Source: Cacconaster sp045114175 (GTDB lineage Bacteria > Bacteroidota > Bacteroidia > Bacteroidales > UBA932). Taken from it: a stretch of 6,501 nt of DNA. The DNA lies in contig JBGUJZ010000026.1 of assembly GCA_045114175.1 (NCBI GenBank), positions 1 through 6,501 on the forward strand, in the 5' to 3' direction. Position 1 is the first letter of the stretch; every line of letters begins with the position of its first letter. The position numbers were made by a program, and so were the translations under genes. The notes beneath the pieces are model-generated. The model worked only from the letters and a program-made list of their open reading frames with translations. It ran no database searches and was not told the DNA's origin. Below are positions 1 to 5,065 of the stretch, piece by piece.

Positions 1-50
1 GGGGCTCCGCTCACTTTGTTCGCTCCGTCCCTCCCAGCGTCTCCTGCGTC

Positions 51-86
51 ATTTGGCTTTGGAAAGCGAGCTTTCCTCCGCCAAAT
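51..86. repeat. Two-part inverted repeat (hairpin)
   Basis: The arms ATTTGGC (51-57) and GCCAAAT (80-86) pair perfectly. Inside them, after a symmetric 3x3 internal loop (TTT/TCC), GGAAAG (61-66) pairs with CTTTCC (71-76) around a CGAG tetraloop. That is 13 base pairs in a 36-base element. No run of T follows on the plus strand, so it is not a typical intrinsic terminator. Confidence 0.6.
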
Positions 87-118
87 ATCTTGTATCCGCC
101 GGGCCCCGTCCCGCTATA

Positions 119-138
119 TCTGTCCGCGGGTGGACAGA
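119..138. repeat. Short inverted repeat (hairpin)
   Basis: TCTGTCC (119-125) pairs perfectly with GGACAGA (132-138) around the six-base loop GCGGGT. It is followed immediately by another small stem-loop at 144-157. The function is unknown; it is part of the chain of hairpins in this intergenic region. Confidence 0.5.
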
Positions 139-220
139 CCCTCTGGAGCAAACTCCACGGCTCCGCCTACGCCCTGACGGGCGCCCTCTGGTTTTCGTTT
201 GGCGCAAACCCCGGCCGGGT

Positions 221-256
221 GTAGCAGGTGGTCCAATCCGTGGACCACCTGGCACG
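221..256. repeat. Hairpin repeat unit, copy 1
   Basis: This 36-bp unit starts GTAGCAGG and ends CACG. Its core is a perfect 11-bp inverted repeat, CAGGTGGTCCA (225-235) with TGGACCACCTG (241-251), closed by the loop ATCCG. It matches copy 2 at 273-308 in every base except the loop and one base after the stem (G252 versus A304). Stem conservation with loop change points to selection on the hairpin or on a palindromic binding site, or to a recently duplicated REP-like element. Four T residues follow at 257-260, too few and too far from the stem for a confident terminator call. Confidence 0.8.
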
Positions 257-272
257 TTTTACCCCCAAAATC

Positions 273-308
273 GTAGCAGGTGGTCCAGTGTTTGGACCAC
301 CTGACACG
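273..308. repeat. Hairpin repeat unit, copy 2
   Basis: This is the second copy of the 36-bp unit, 52 bp after copy 1 and separated from it by 16 bp (257-272). The stem CAGGTGGTCCA (277-287) / TGGACCACCTG (293-303) is identical to copy 1, but the loop is GTGTT instead of ATCCG. It ends about 30 bp upstream of the -7 box of the lipoprotein gene, so it sits just upstream of the expected RNA polymerase footprint and could act as an operator-like site or as the end of an upstream transcript. Confidence 0.8.
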
Positions 309-337
309 CTATAACGGATGAAATCTGGGAAAAATGT

Positions 338-345
338 TATCTTTG
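338..345 (+). promoter_or_regulatory. Bacteroidetes-type -7 box of the lipoprotein gene
   Basis: TATCTTTG is an exact match to the Bacteroidetes primary-sigma -7 consensus TAnnTTTG. No TTG/TTTG -33 box is present at the usual 19-21 bp upstream (around 314-318), so the promoter may be weak or activator-dependent. Transcription would begin near 349-351, which gives a 5' leader of about 20 bases and excludes translation from the upstream in-frame ATG at 318. Confidence 0.6.
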
Positions 346-368
346 TGAAAATTCTAAACCTGAATACT

Positions 369-1346
369 ATGAAAAGATTTGCAATTTTCTCTATGGTTTG
401 TCTTGCGGCAGCAGTGCTGTTTTCGGCCTGCGGTCCTGATGGATTGGGCGGCGATGGCAACTGGTGGACCCGTTCTGAACTGGCTACCGGCATCAAGACC
501 ATTACTACTCAGTATAATGAGAGTTCGCAGGAAGTATCTAATTATGACAAAGACGGTCGTCTGGTTTCCATAACCTCCGAGTGGAACGACGAAACCTTCA
601 CCTACAATGCTGACGGTCTCATTGCACAGTCAGTTTACAAGACCAAAAACGGACAAGGCGAGGTTACCTATACCAGTACCACGACCTATACCTACGGTGC
701 TGCCAACAAGGATCGCTACCTTCCCCGCGATGTAATGGGCGGTCGCGTTATGCACCTGGATCATGTCGGCCTGCTTCCGGGCCTCACCAGAGTCGAATTC
801 AACTACGACGGCAGGCTCTCTGCGATTGATTACTCGTTCAAGGGTGATGTTTTGACCATTAAGGGAACCGGTCAGGAGGATTATGACAACTATGAGACCA
901 CTTGCGAGTATGCAGGTGCTTATCCGAACAAAGCGGATAGCAAGTACGAGTTCATGGGCCCCATTTCCTATTTTGACAACGGTATGTTCAAGTCCTATCG
1001 TGAAGGTTTCAAGGATGATCAGGGTAAAATCACGACGGACCGTACCACCACCTACAAGAACTTTGATAATAAGTTGAACCTTCCTGAGAAAATGGTGGAA
1101 AGCTACAACGACGGTGGCGTGATGACGACTACCTATACGTATGACAAATACGGTAACCCGATCAAGGAATTGCGTGTGTATCAAGATTCCGATGGGACCA
1201 ACACCGAATACACCACATGGGCTTACGAATACGATTCCAAAGGAATGTGGACCAAATGTCAGGGGACCAGCGGACGCGTTGTTCCTGGCCAGGCAGACGA
1301 GATTTACAATTCGTACACTACGACCCGTACGATCGTATATTACTAG
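369..1346 (+). CDS. Surface lipoprotein with YD/RHS-like repeats
   Basis: This predicted 325-aa lipoprotein is of unknown role. I chose the ATG at 369 over the in-frame ATG at 318 because 318 lies upstream of the -7 box, and 369 begins an ideal signal peptide: MKRF, a hydrophobic stretch, then LFSAC with the lipid-accepting cysteine at residue 21. Gly, Pro and Asp follow the cysteine, and acidic residues near the mature N-terminus are compatible with Bacteroidetes lipoprotein export to the surface. The mature part is rich in Tyr, Thr, Asp and Gly, with repeated strand-turn motifs resembling YD/RHS repeats: YDKDGRLVSI (59-68), TYNADGLI (78-85), NYDGRLSAI (145-153), TYDKYGNPIKE (257-267) and YEYDSKGMWTK (286-296). 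RHS-type repeats form beta-sheet shells or fibres and bind sugars or proteins in other families; the substrate or partner here is not visible. There is no toxin or core domain as in true RHS proteins. The stop faces the next gene's stop 3 bp away. Confidence 0.85.
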   Translation: MKRFAIFSMVCLAAAVLFSACGPDGLGGDGNWWTRSELATGIKTITTQYNESSQEVSNYDKDGRLVSITSEWNDETFTYNADGLIAQSVYKTKNGQGEVTYTSTTTYTYGAANKDRYLPRDVMGGRVMHLDHVGLLPGLTRVEFNYDGRLSAIDYSFKGDVLTIKGTGQEDYDNYETTCEYAGAYPNKADSKYEFMGPISYFDNGMFKSYREGFKDDQGKITTDRTTTYKNFDNKLNLPEKMVESYNDGGVMTTTYTYDKYGNPIKELRVYQDSDGTNTEYTTWAYEYDSKGMWTKCQGTSGRVVPGQADEIYNSYTTTRTIVYY

Positions 1347-1349
1347 AAA

Positions 1350-2999
1350 TTAGCGGATAAACGCCCAGTTGTCGTCGGCGGTAGGGGTGTAAGGCCCCTG
1401 CGAAAGATAATCACCGATCAACGAGCGGATATCCTTGAACGTAGCTGTAATTGACAGCGAATCCGGATCGACGCCGGCGCCTTCGGAAAGGAGGTTGCCG
1501 GCGCCGCTGGCTCTATAGGAGGTCATGGCGACGCTATAGGTAGCGGCCGGGTCGAAAGGTCGTCCGTCTGCCATGGAAAGAATCGTCACGCGATGGCCGT
1601 AAGGGGCGTTGCAGTTGACCGTATAGCGGATTCCAGCAGCGGAGTCATAGTTATAGGAGGGGCCGTCGCGGCGAATCCAATGGTCGTAGGAATACTCCAG
1701 GTAGCCGAGCATCTGGGCACCGGTCAACTCTACGGTATAGAGCAGGTTCTCATATTTATAGATGCGCGTCAAATCCAGGAAAGTGACGGGACCCTCGGGC
1801 AGCGAACCGCGGTTGGCCAGCGGAGCGGAGATGGAGATATCGGCGCCGCTGAAATGCAGTTGTGCTCTGTGAATCAGTGACATATAAGCGCTGGGGCCGT
1901 CGGTCGCATCCTCGAAACTGAGTGGTGCGGTCAGCTCGCCCACCGGGCGCAACGCATAGGCGCGAACAGCCTCGAACTGGGGCGCAAACCGGCTGATGAA
2001 GGCGGTGTCGGGCGCATAATTGCGCATGTCCAAAATCTGGCCTTCGGTCGATTTAGCGCTGACGCGATGACGCGCGATCTGCAGTTTGAAGGTGGCTTTA
2101 CCGAGCACGCGGGCCTTGGTACCGGCATCAATCAGGAGCGTCTGGGTGCCGTCAGCATGTTCGAAGGTCTCCAGTCGGGGGCGATGATCGTGGCCGCAAA
2201 GCACCAGGTCAACGCCCTGCAGGGTAGAGGCGAGATAAATCGCTTCATTCTCAATATCAGGACCTTCGCCCGTTCCTACGCCGCTGTGAACGGCTAGAAC
2301 CACGAGGTCGGGGTTGGTGCGTTTCCGAACCTTGTCTACCCACTTCTGTGCGATCTCGTTGATGGGGATGAAATCCATGCCGGCCCACTTTTCTTCCGAG
2401 AGCCAGGCCTTGATGTTGGCGTTGGTCATTCCGATGACGGCAATCCGCAGACGGTCGCGGAAGATGACCTTGTAGGGCTTGAAATAGGGCCTTCCAACCT
2501 TCAAGCCGGCGGTGTGGACGGCATTGGCTGCCAGCAGCGGAGCGCGGTGCTCCCGTCTCAGCCTGTCATAGACGCCATGGCCGGCCTCGATATCGTGGTT
2601 GCCCACTACAATTGCTTCATAGCCAAGGTCATTGGCCATCGCGGCGAAAACGTGTTCGGAAGTGGTATCTACATAATTGTAATAGAATGCGGCATTGTCC
2701 CCCTGAAGATTGTCACCCACATCAATCAGGATGGGATTTGCCCCCTCTGCGCGCAAAGTTTGCAGCGCGGTGGAAACGTTTGCTAGCGAGGTGGCATTTG
2801 CCCTGCCGTCATAACTCTCTGCAAAATAAGCACCGTGCAGGTCGGTCGTGGCACATACGGTGATAATGTGTTCACCGTTGGTCGGTCGCGGAGTCAGGAC
2901 GAGAACCCGCGCGCCGAAGAATCCGGCGGAAGAACTGATGCCCAGGAAGAGCAGCAGGGCCGCCAGCGCGATTAATCCGTTACGGAGCTTTGCACTCAT
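1350..2999 (-). CDS. Exported metallophosphatase: 5'-nucleotidase / 2',3'-cyclic phosphodiesterase family
   Basis: This 549-aa protein has the two-domain layout of the UshA/CpdB family, which removes phosphate from nucleotides or opens 2',3'-cyclic nucleotides in the periplasm. An N-terminal hydrophobic segment (about residues 8-29) is a signal peptide or anchor; no lipobox cysteine is present. The dimetal centre is complete: DLHG (D53, H55), GDN (D96), GNHD (N134, H135), H238 in AVHSG and GHDH (H270, H272). The C-terminal substrate domain (about 345-540) includes PLANRGSLPEG, YKYENLLYTVELTG and SYRASGAGNLLS; the last resembles the YRASGxGN form typical of CpdB-like cyclic phosphodiesterases more than UshA, so that activity is favoured by inference. 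The start lies 3 bp after the symporter stop, and an SD-like AGAGGA sits 7 bases upstream inside the symporter's last codons, which suggests translational coupling. The promoter is presumably that of the operon. Confidence 0.88.
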   Translation of the reverse strand: MSAKLRNGLIALAALLLFLGISSSAGFFGARVLVLTPRPTNGEHIITVCATTDLHGAYFAESYDGRANATSLANVSTALQTLRAEGANPILIDVGDNLQGDNAAFYYNYVDTTSEHVFAAMANDLGYEAIVVGNHDIEAGHGVYDRLRREHRAPLLAANAVHTAGLKVGRPYFKPYKVIFRDRLRIAVIGMTNANIKAWLSEEKWAGMDFIPINEIAQKWVDKVRKRTNPDLVVLAVHSGVGTGEGPDIENEAIYLASTLQGVDLVLCGHDHRPRLETFEHADGTQTLLIDAGTKARVLGKATFKLQIARHRVSAKSTEGQILDMRNYAPDTAFISRFAPQFEAVRAYALRPVGELTAPLSFEDATDGPSAYMSLIHRAQLHFSGADISISAPLANRGSLPEGPVTFLDLTRIYKYENLLYTVELTGAQMLGYLEYSYDHWIRRDGPSYNYDSAAGIRYTVNCNAPYGHRVTILSMADGRPFDPAATYSVAMTSYRASGAGNLLSEGAGVDPDSLSITATFKDIRSLIGDYLSQGPYTPTADDNWAFIR

Positions 3000-3002
3000 A
3001 GT

Positions 3003-4181
3003 TTATTCCTCTTTCTTTTTGAATTTAATCGTATTGACAATCAGGGCGATAGCGCCGTCACCCGTGACGTTTCCGGCCGTGCCAAAGCTATCCATGGCAA
3101 TGTACAGTGCAATCATCAGGCCCTGCATGTTGGCATCGAAATGGAGCATCGATGCCAGCAGTCCGAGCGAAGCCATGATGGCACCACCCGGAACGCCCGG
3201 AGCGGCAATCATCGTGATGCCGAGCATCAGGATAAAGCCGAAATAGGTACCGAAACTCACATCCATTCCCATGCTCATGGAGATGGCCAGCGCGCATGCG
3301 ACAATCTTCAGAATACTGCAGGAGAGGTGGATGGTGGCGCAGAGCGGAACGGTGAAATCGGCCACCTCGCTTCGCACGCCGTTCTTCTTGGCCTGGGCCA
3401 GCGTCACCGGAATCGTAGCAGCGGAAGACTGGGTGCCCAGTGCGGTCAGGTAGGCCGGCAACATGGTCCAGAGGGCCTTGAATGGGTTCTTTTTGGCAAT
3501 TGCACCCGCAATGCAGAACTGCAACAGCAGGAAGGTGACGTGCATCGCAAAGATGATGGCGATGATCTTGATGAACATGCCCAGCACCGGGCCGACCTTG
3601 CCCTCCGCACCCATCTGCAGGAAAATGCCAAAGATGAAGAGCGGCAGCAGTGGAATGATCACCTTGTTGATGACCATGAAGACCATTTCGCGAAAATCGG
3701 TCATCACATCCTTCAGCGCGTGGCCCTTCATGTGAATCATGGTCAGGCCCAGCAAGAAAGCGAGCACCAGCGCGCTCATCACACTGATGAAGGCAGGCAT
3801 CTCGATGGTGAAGTAGGGGCTGAGCCCGCCAGCCATGTCGATGGATCCCAGCGCAGTAAGCGAATCTCCGAGGAACTGGGGATAGGTCCAGCTGCAGATG
3901 CCGTAGGAGAAGGTTCCTGCCAGCACCGTGGAGAAGTAGGCAATGGCTGTGGTGATGAGCAACAGCTTGCCCGCGCCTTTGCCCAGGTCGGCTATGCCCG
4001 GCGCAATCAAACCGATGATCAGCATCGGGATGAAGAGCCCGAGGAAGCTGCTGAAGATGGAATTGAAGGTGATGAAAAGGCGGACAGACCAGTCGGGAAA
4101 GATGAAGGAACAGCCGATACCAAGCAGGATTGCGATGAGCACTTTCGGCAGCAGGCCGATCTTTATTTTGCGCTGATTCAT
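3003..4181 (-). CDS. Dicarboxylate/amino acid:cation symporter (DAACS / SLC1 family)
   Basis: This 392-aa inner-membrane secondary transporter of the glutamate-transporter fold would import a small amino or organic acid with Na+ or H+. Hydrophobic helices fill the chain, followed by the family's signatures: the HP1 hairpin QSSAATIP (251-258), a TM7 segment CATIHLSCSILK (281-292), the HP2 hairpin GVPGGAI (329-335) and TM8 DSFGTAGNVTGD (364-375). Two sites differ from the archaeal aspartate transporter GltPh: the substrate-binding Arg (GltPh R397) aligns with Gly367, and the TM7 NMDGT motif aligns with HLSCS (285-289). D394, N401 and D405 equivalents are kept (D364, N371, D375). By inference the substrate is probably not aspartate or glutamate. 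It is slightly shorter than GltPh but has both hairpins and TM8, so it is not obviously truncated. It is the first gene of a minus-strand operon with the nucleotidase. Confidence 0.9.
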   Translation of the reverse strand: MNQRKIKIGLLPKVLIAILLGIGCSFIFPDWSVRLFITFNSIFSSFLGLFIPMLIIGLIAPGIADLGKGAGKLLLITTAIAYFSTVLAGTFSYGICSWTYPQFLGDSLTALGSIDMAGGLSPYFTIEMPAFISVMSALVLAFLLGLTMIHMKGHALKDVMTDFREMVFMVINKVIIPLLPLFIFGIFLQMGAEGKVGPVLGMFIKIIAIIFAMHVTFLLLQFCIAGAIAKKNPFKALWTMLPAYLTALGTQSSAATIPVTLAQAKKNGVRSEVADFTVPLCATIHLSCSILKIVACALAISMSMGMDVSFGTYFGFILMLGITMIAAPGVPGGAIMASLGLLASMLHFDANMQGLMIALYIAMDSFGTAGNVTGDGAIALIVNTIKFKKKEE

Positions 4182-4213
4182 AGCGATTTTCGTTTGTTGG
4201 TTCAGAAAAGTTC

Positions 4214-4243
4214 TTGTACAAAGTTAAGAAATAATTATCTTTG
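4214..4243 (+). promoter_or_regulatory. Consensus Bacteroidetes promoter of the zapB-like/zapA genes
   Basis: The -33 element TTG (4214-4216) is followed by a 19-bp spacer and the exact -7 box TATCTTTG (4236-4243), the textbook Bacteroidetes arrangement. The predicted transcription start is near 4247-4250, only about 5-8 bases before the ATG at 4255. The palindrome TTGTACAA (4214-4221) covers the -33 element and the end of the opposing -7 box, and could be a shared regulatory site. Confidence 0.75.
4219..4226 (-). promoter_or_regulatory. -7 box of the symporter-nucleotidase operon (minus strand)
   Basis: Read on the minus strand, the bases are TAACTTTG, an exact TAnnTTTG match. No good TTG -33 box is seen 19-21 bp upstream (around 4246-4250), so strength is uncertain. 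Transcription would start near 4212-4215, giving a leader of about 30 bases before the ATG at 4181. This box lies inside the spacer of the opposing promoter, so both cannot be occupied at once. Confidence 0.55.
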
Positions 4244-4254
4244 TATGATAATAA

Positions 4255-4545
4255 ATGGCTATGGCTCTCTCGCCAATCGAATCGCTCAAGGCCGGCATCG
4301 CCGAGTTGCTCTCCCGCTACGAGAAACTTTCGCGTGAAAATGCGGAACTAAAACGGGAGTTGGAGGGGGCGCGAGAGGACGTGGCTGAGAAACAAACCAA
4401 AATAGAGGACCTTAAAAAAAGAATAGACCGACTGCAATTGGATTTAGCATTCAGCAATGCTACGCCTGATAGGGCGGAGGCCAAGCGCAAGGTTTCCAAG
4501 ATGCTCAAACAGATAGATCAGTGCATCGCACTGCTCGACGAATGA
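4255..4545 (+). CDS. Small coiled-coil protein, ZapB-like cell-division accessory
   Basis: This 96-aa protein has no signal peptide or membrane segment. Residues about 7-66 form an almost unbroken charged helix with heptad-like leucines and isoleucines (IESLKAGIAELLSRYEKL, then ELKRELEGAREDVAEK and IEDLKKRIDRLQLDL), typical of a long coiled coil. A short C-terminal helical piece, KVSKMLKQIDQCIALLDE, follows a Ser-Asn-Ala-Thr-Pro break. Size, composition and position 1 bp upstream of zapA fit a ZapB-like partner that would bind ZapA and bridge FtsZ filaments to the nucleoid. That role is inferred from context; coiled coils match many families by composition alone. Two in-frame ATGs occur (4255 and 4261). 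The first gives a leader of only a few bases; the second would leave slightly more. Confidence 0.75.
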   Translation: MAMALSPIESLKAGIAELLSRYEKLSRENAELKRELEGAREDVAEKQTKIEDLKKRIDRLQLDLAFSNATPDRAEAKRKVSKMLKQIDQCIALLDE

Positions 4546-4546
4546 T

Positions 4547-4840
4547 ATGAACAAACAACGGATCAATGTCACGATAGCACGCCGAAATTATTCGCTGGAG
4601 ATCGAGCCGGAAATGGAAGAATCCATTCGAGCTGCCGTTGATTCGCTCAACGCCCGCATAGAAAGTGCAGGCACGGAATTCGTCAACGTGGAGATGCGTG
4701 ACATCCTGAGCATGGTACTGTTGGAAGAGGAGGTTCGCCTGATAGACGCCCAGCGGCGCAACGCCGGCGAACTGAAAGAGGTAAGCGATGAAATCGCTGC
4801 CCTCGACCGCAAACTTGGCACCTATCTGCACAGCCGTTAG
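4547..4840 (+). CDS. zapA: Cell division protein ZapA
   Basis: This 97-aa cytoplasmic protein matches ZapA in length and order: an N-terminal beta-rich head (RINVTIARRNYSLEIEPEMEE, about residues 5-25), a helix with the family pattern ESIRAAVDSLNARI (25-38), then a long C-terminal coiled-coil helix (about 46-92) ending DRKLGTYL. ZapA forms dimers and tetramers that crosslink FtsZ protofilaments and stabilise the Z-ring. The ATG lies one base after the TGA of the coiled-coil gene, so the two are almost certainly co-transcribed and translationally coupled. No Shine-Dalgarno sequence is seen. The stop is followed immediately by the promoter region of a structured RNA. Confidence 0.88.
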   Translation: MNKQRINVTIARRNYSLEIEPEMEESIRAAVDSLNARIESAGTEFVNVEMRDILSMVLLEEEVRLIDAQRRNAGELKEVSDEIAALDRKLGTYLHSR

Positions 4841-4841
4841 T

Positions 4842-4873
4842 TTTGCTCTAAGCCAAAATCAACACTAAAAACT
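4842..4873 (+). promoter_or_regulatory. Candidate promoter of the structured RNA
   Basis: TTTG (4842-4845), starting just after the zapA stop codon, is followed by a 20-bp spacer and TAAAAACT (4866-4873). Only the TA of the -7 consensus TAnnTTTG matches, so the -7 box is poor, but the spacing is right. It would place the start near 4878-4881, exactly where the closing helix of the RNA begins (G4881). That agreement is the main reason to list it. Confidence 0.4.
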
Positions 4874-4879
4874 TAATCG

Positions 4880-5023
4880 AGTTACTCGGAAATCGAAGAC
4901 AGGCCTGGGTTACCCTTCGGGGGATTCCTGCTTGCAGGGACGTTGGAAGTCTGAGATCAAAACACTCCGGAGCTCAAATCTTACTTATTAAGATTTTTGT
5001 CAGACCGAGACTAACGGCTTTTT
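4880..5023 (+). ncRNA. ssrS: Structured small RNA, probable 6S RNA
   Basis: The zapA-rny gap holds a compact folded RNA. A closing helix pairs GTTACTCGG (4881-4889) with CCGAG (5005-5009) plus TAAC (5012-5015), with a two-base AC bulge. Inside it, 4892-4900 pairs with 4949-4957 (ATC and AGAC arms separated by a tandem G-A mismatch), leading to two tetraloop hairpins: CCC-TTCG-GGG (4913-4922) and CCTG-CTTG-CAGG (4927-4938). On the 3' side lies a perfect 8-bp hairpin AAATCTTA/TAAGATTT (4976-4996). A T5 run (5019-5023) follows the closing helix and may end transcription. TCTGA (4950-4954) can instead pair with TCAGA (5000-5004), so alternative folds exist. 6S RNA binds RNA polymerase holoenzyme as a promoter mimic. 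The identity rests on context: in E. coli ssrS also lies just downstream of zapA, and 6S-type RNAs are known in Bacteroidetes. An unrelated structured RNA remains possible, and the ends are approximate. Confidence 0.6.
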
Positions 5024-5065
5024 CCAATTGCGCCACATAGCACTTTCAATCAATATATAACCACC

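Larger units (their letters stand above)
1..317. other. Non-coding, hairpin-dense intergenic region
   Basis: No credible gene is visible; open frames here are arginine-, proline- and glycine-rich and have no recognisable domain. The stretch is GC-rich and contains many short perfect inverted repeats: 51-86 (two-part stem), 119-138, 144-157 (TGGAG/CTCCA with a CAAA loop), 171-182 (GCCC/GGGC), 197-209 (GTTTG/CAAAC), a 10-bp palindrome CCCGGCCGGG at 210-219, and the two large hairpins at 225-251 and 277-303. The first bases, read on the minus strand, give the low-complexity motif GAGCGAACAAAGTGAGC. The region may be the 3' flank of an upstream gene, a repeat-rich spacer or a structured transcript; the sequence alone does not decide. 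Confidence 0.6.

Noticed and set aside
225..260. Intrinsic terminator at hairpin copy 1
   Set aside because: The T-run is only four bases and is separated from the stem by GCACG; the unit is repeated downstream without a T-run.
53..304. Short open frames in the hairpin-rich region, both strands
   Set aside because: They are Arg/Pro/Gly-rich, pass through the palindromic repeats, and have no start signals or homology that I can recognise.
221..308. CRISPR array
   Set aside because: There are only two units, the variable part is the 5-base hairpin loop and the 16-bp gap is too short for a spacer; no cas gene is present.
318..368. Upstream in-frame start (ATG 318) for the lipoprotein
   Set aside because: It lies upstream of the -7 box at 338-345 and would place 17 residues before an otherwise ideal lipoprotein signal peptide; ATG 369 is preferred.
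630..1184. Minus-strand 184-aa open frame inside the lipoprotein gene
   Set aside because: No recognisable domain, and it overlaps a well-supported plus-strand gene along its whole length.
3088..4221. Minus-strand 377-aa frame overlapping the symporter
   Set aside because: It is an alternative reading frame of the symporter gene with His/Arg/Asp-rich composition and no domain.
3141..4337. Plus-strand 398-aa open frame opposite the symporter
   Set aside because: Its product is a low-complexity His/Gln/Asp/Glu/Gly-rich chain, the typical shadow of a membrane-protein gene on the other strand; the minus-strand frame has all family motifs.
4976..4998. Intrinsic terminator of zapA at the 8-bp hairpin
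   Set aside because: The stem AAATCTTA/TAAGATTT is AT-rich, is followed by only two further T residues, and lies inside the larger closed fold (4881-5015), so it is better read as an arm of the RNA.
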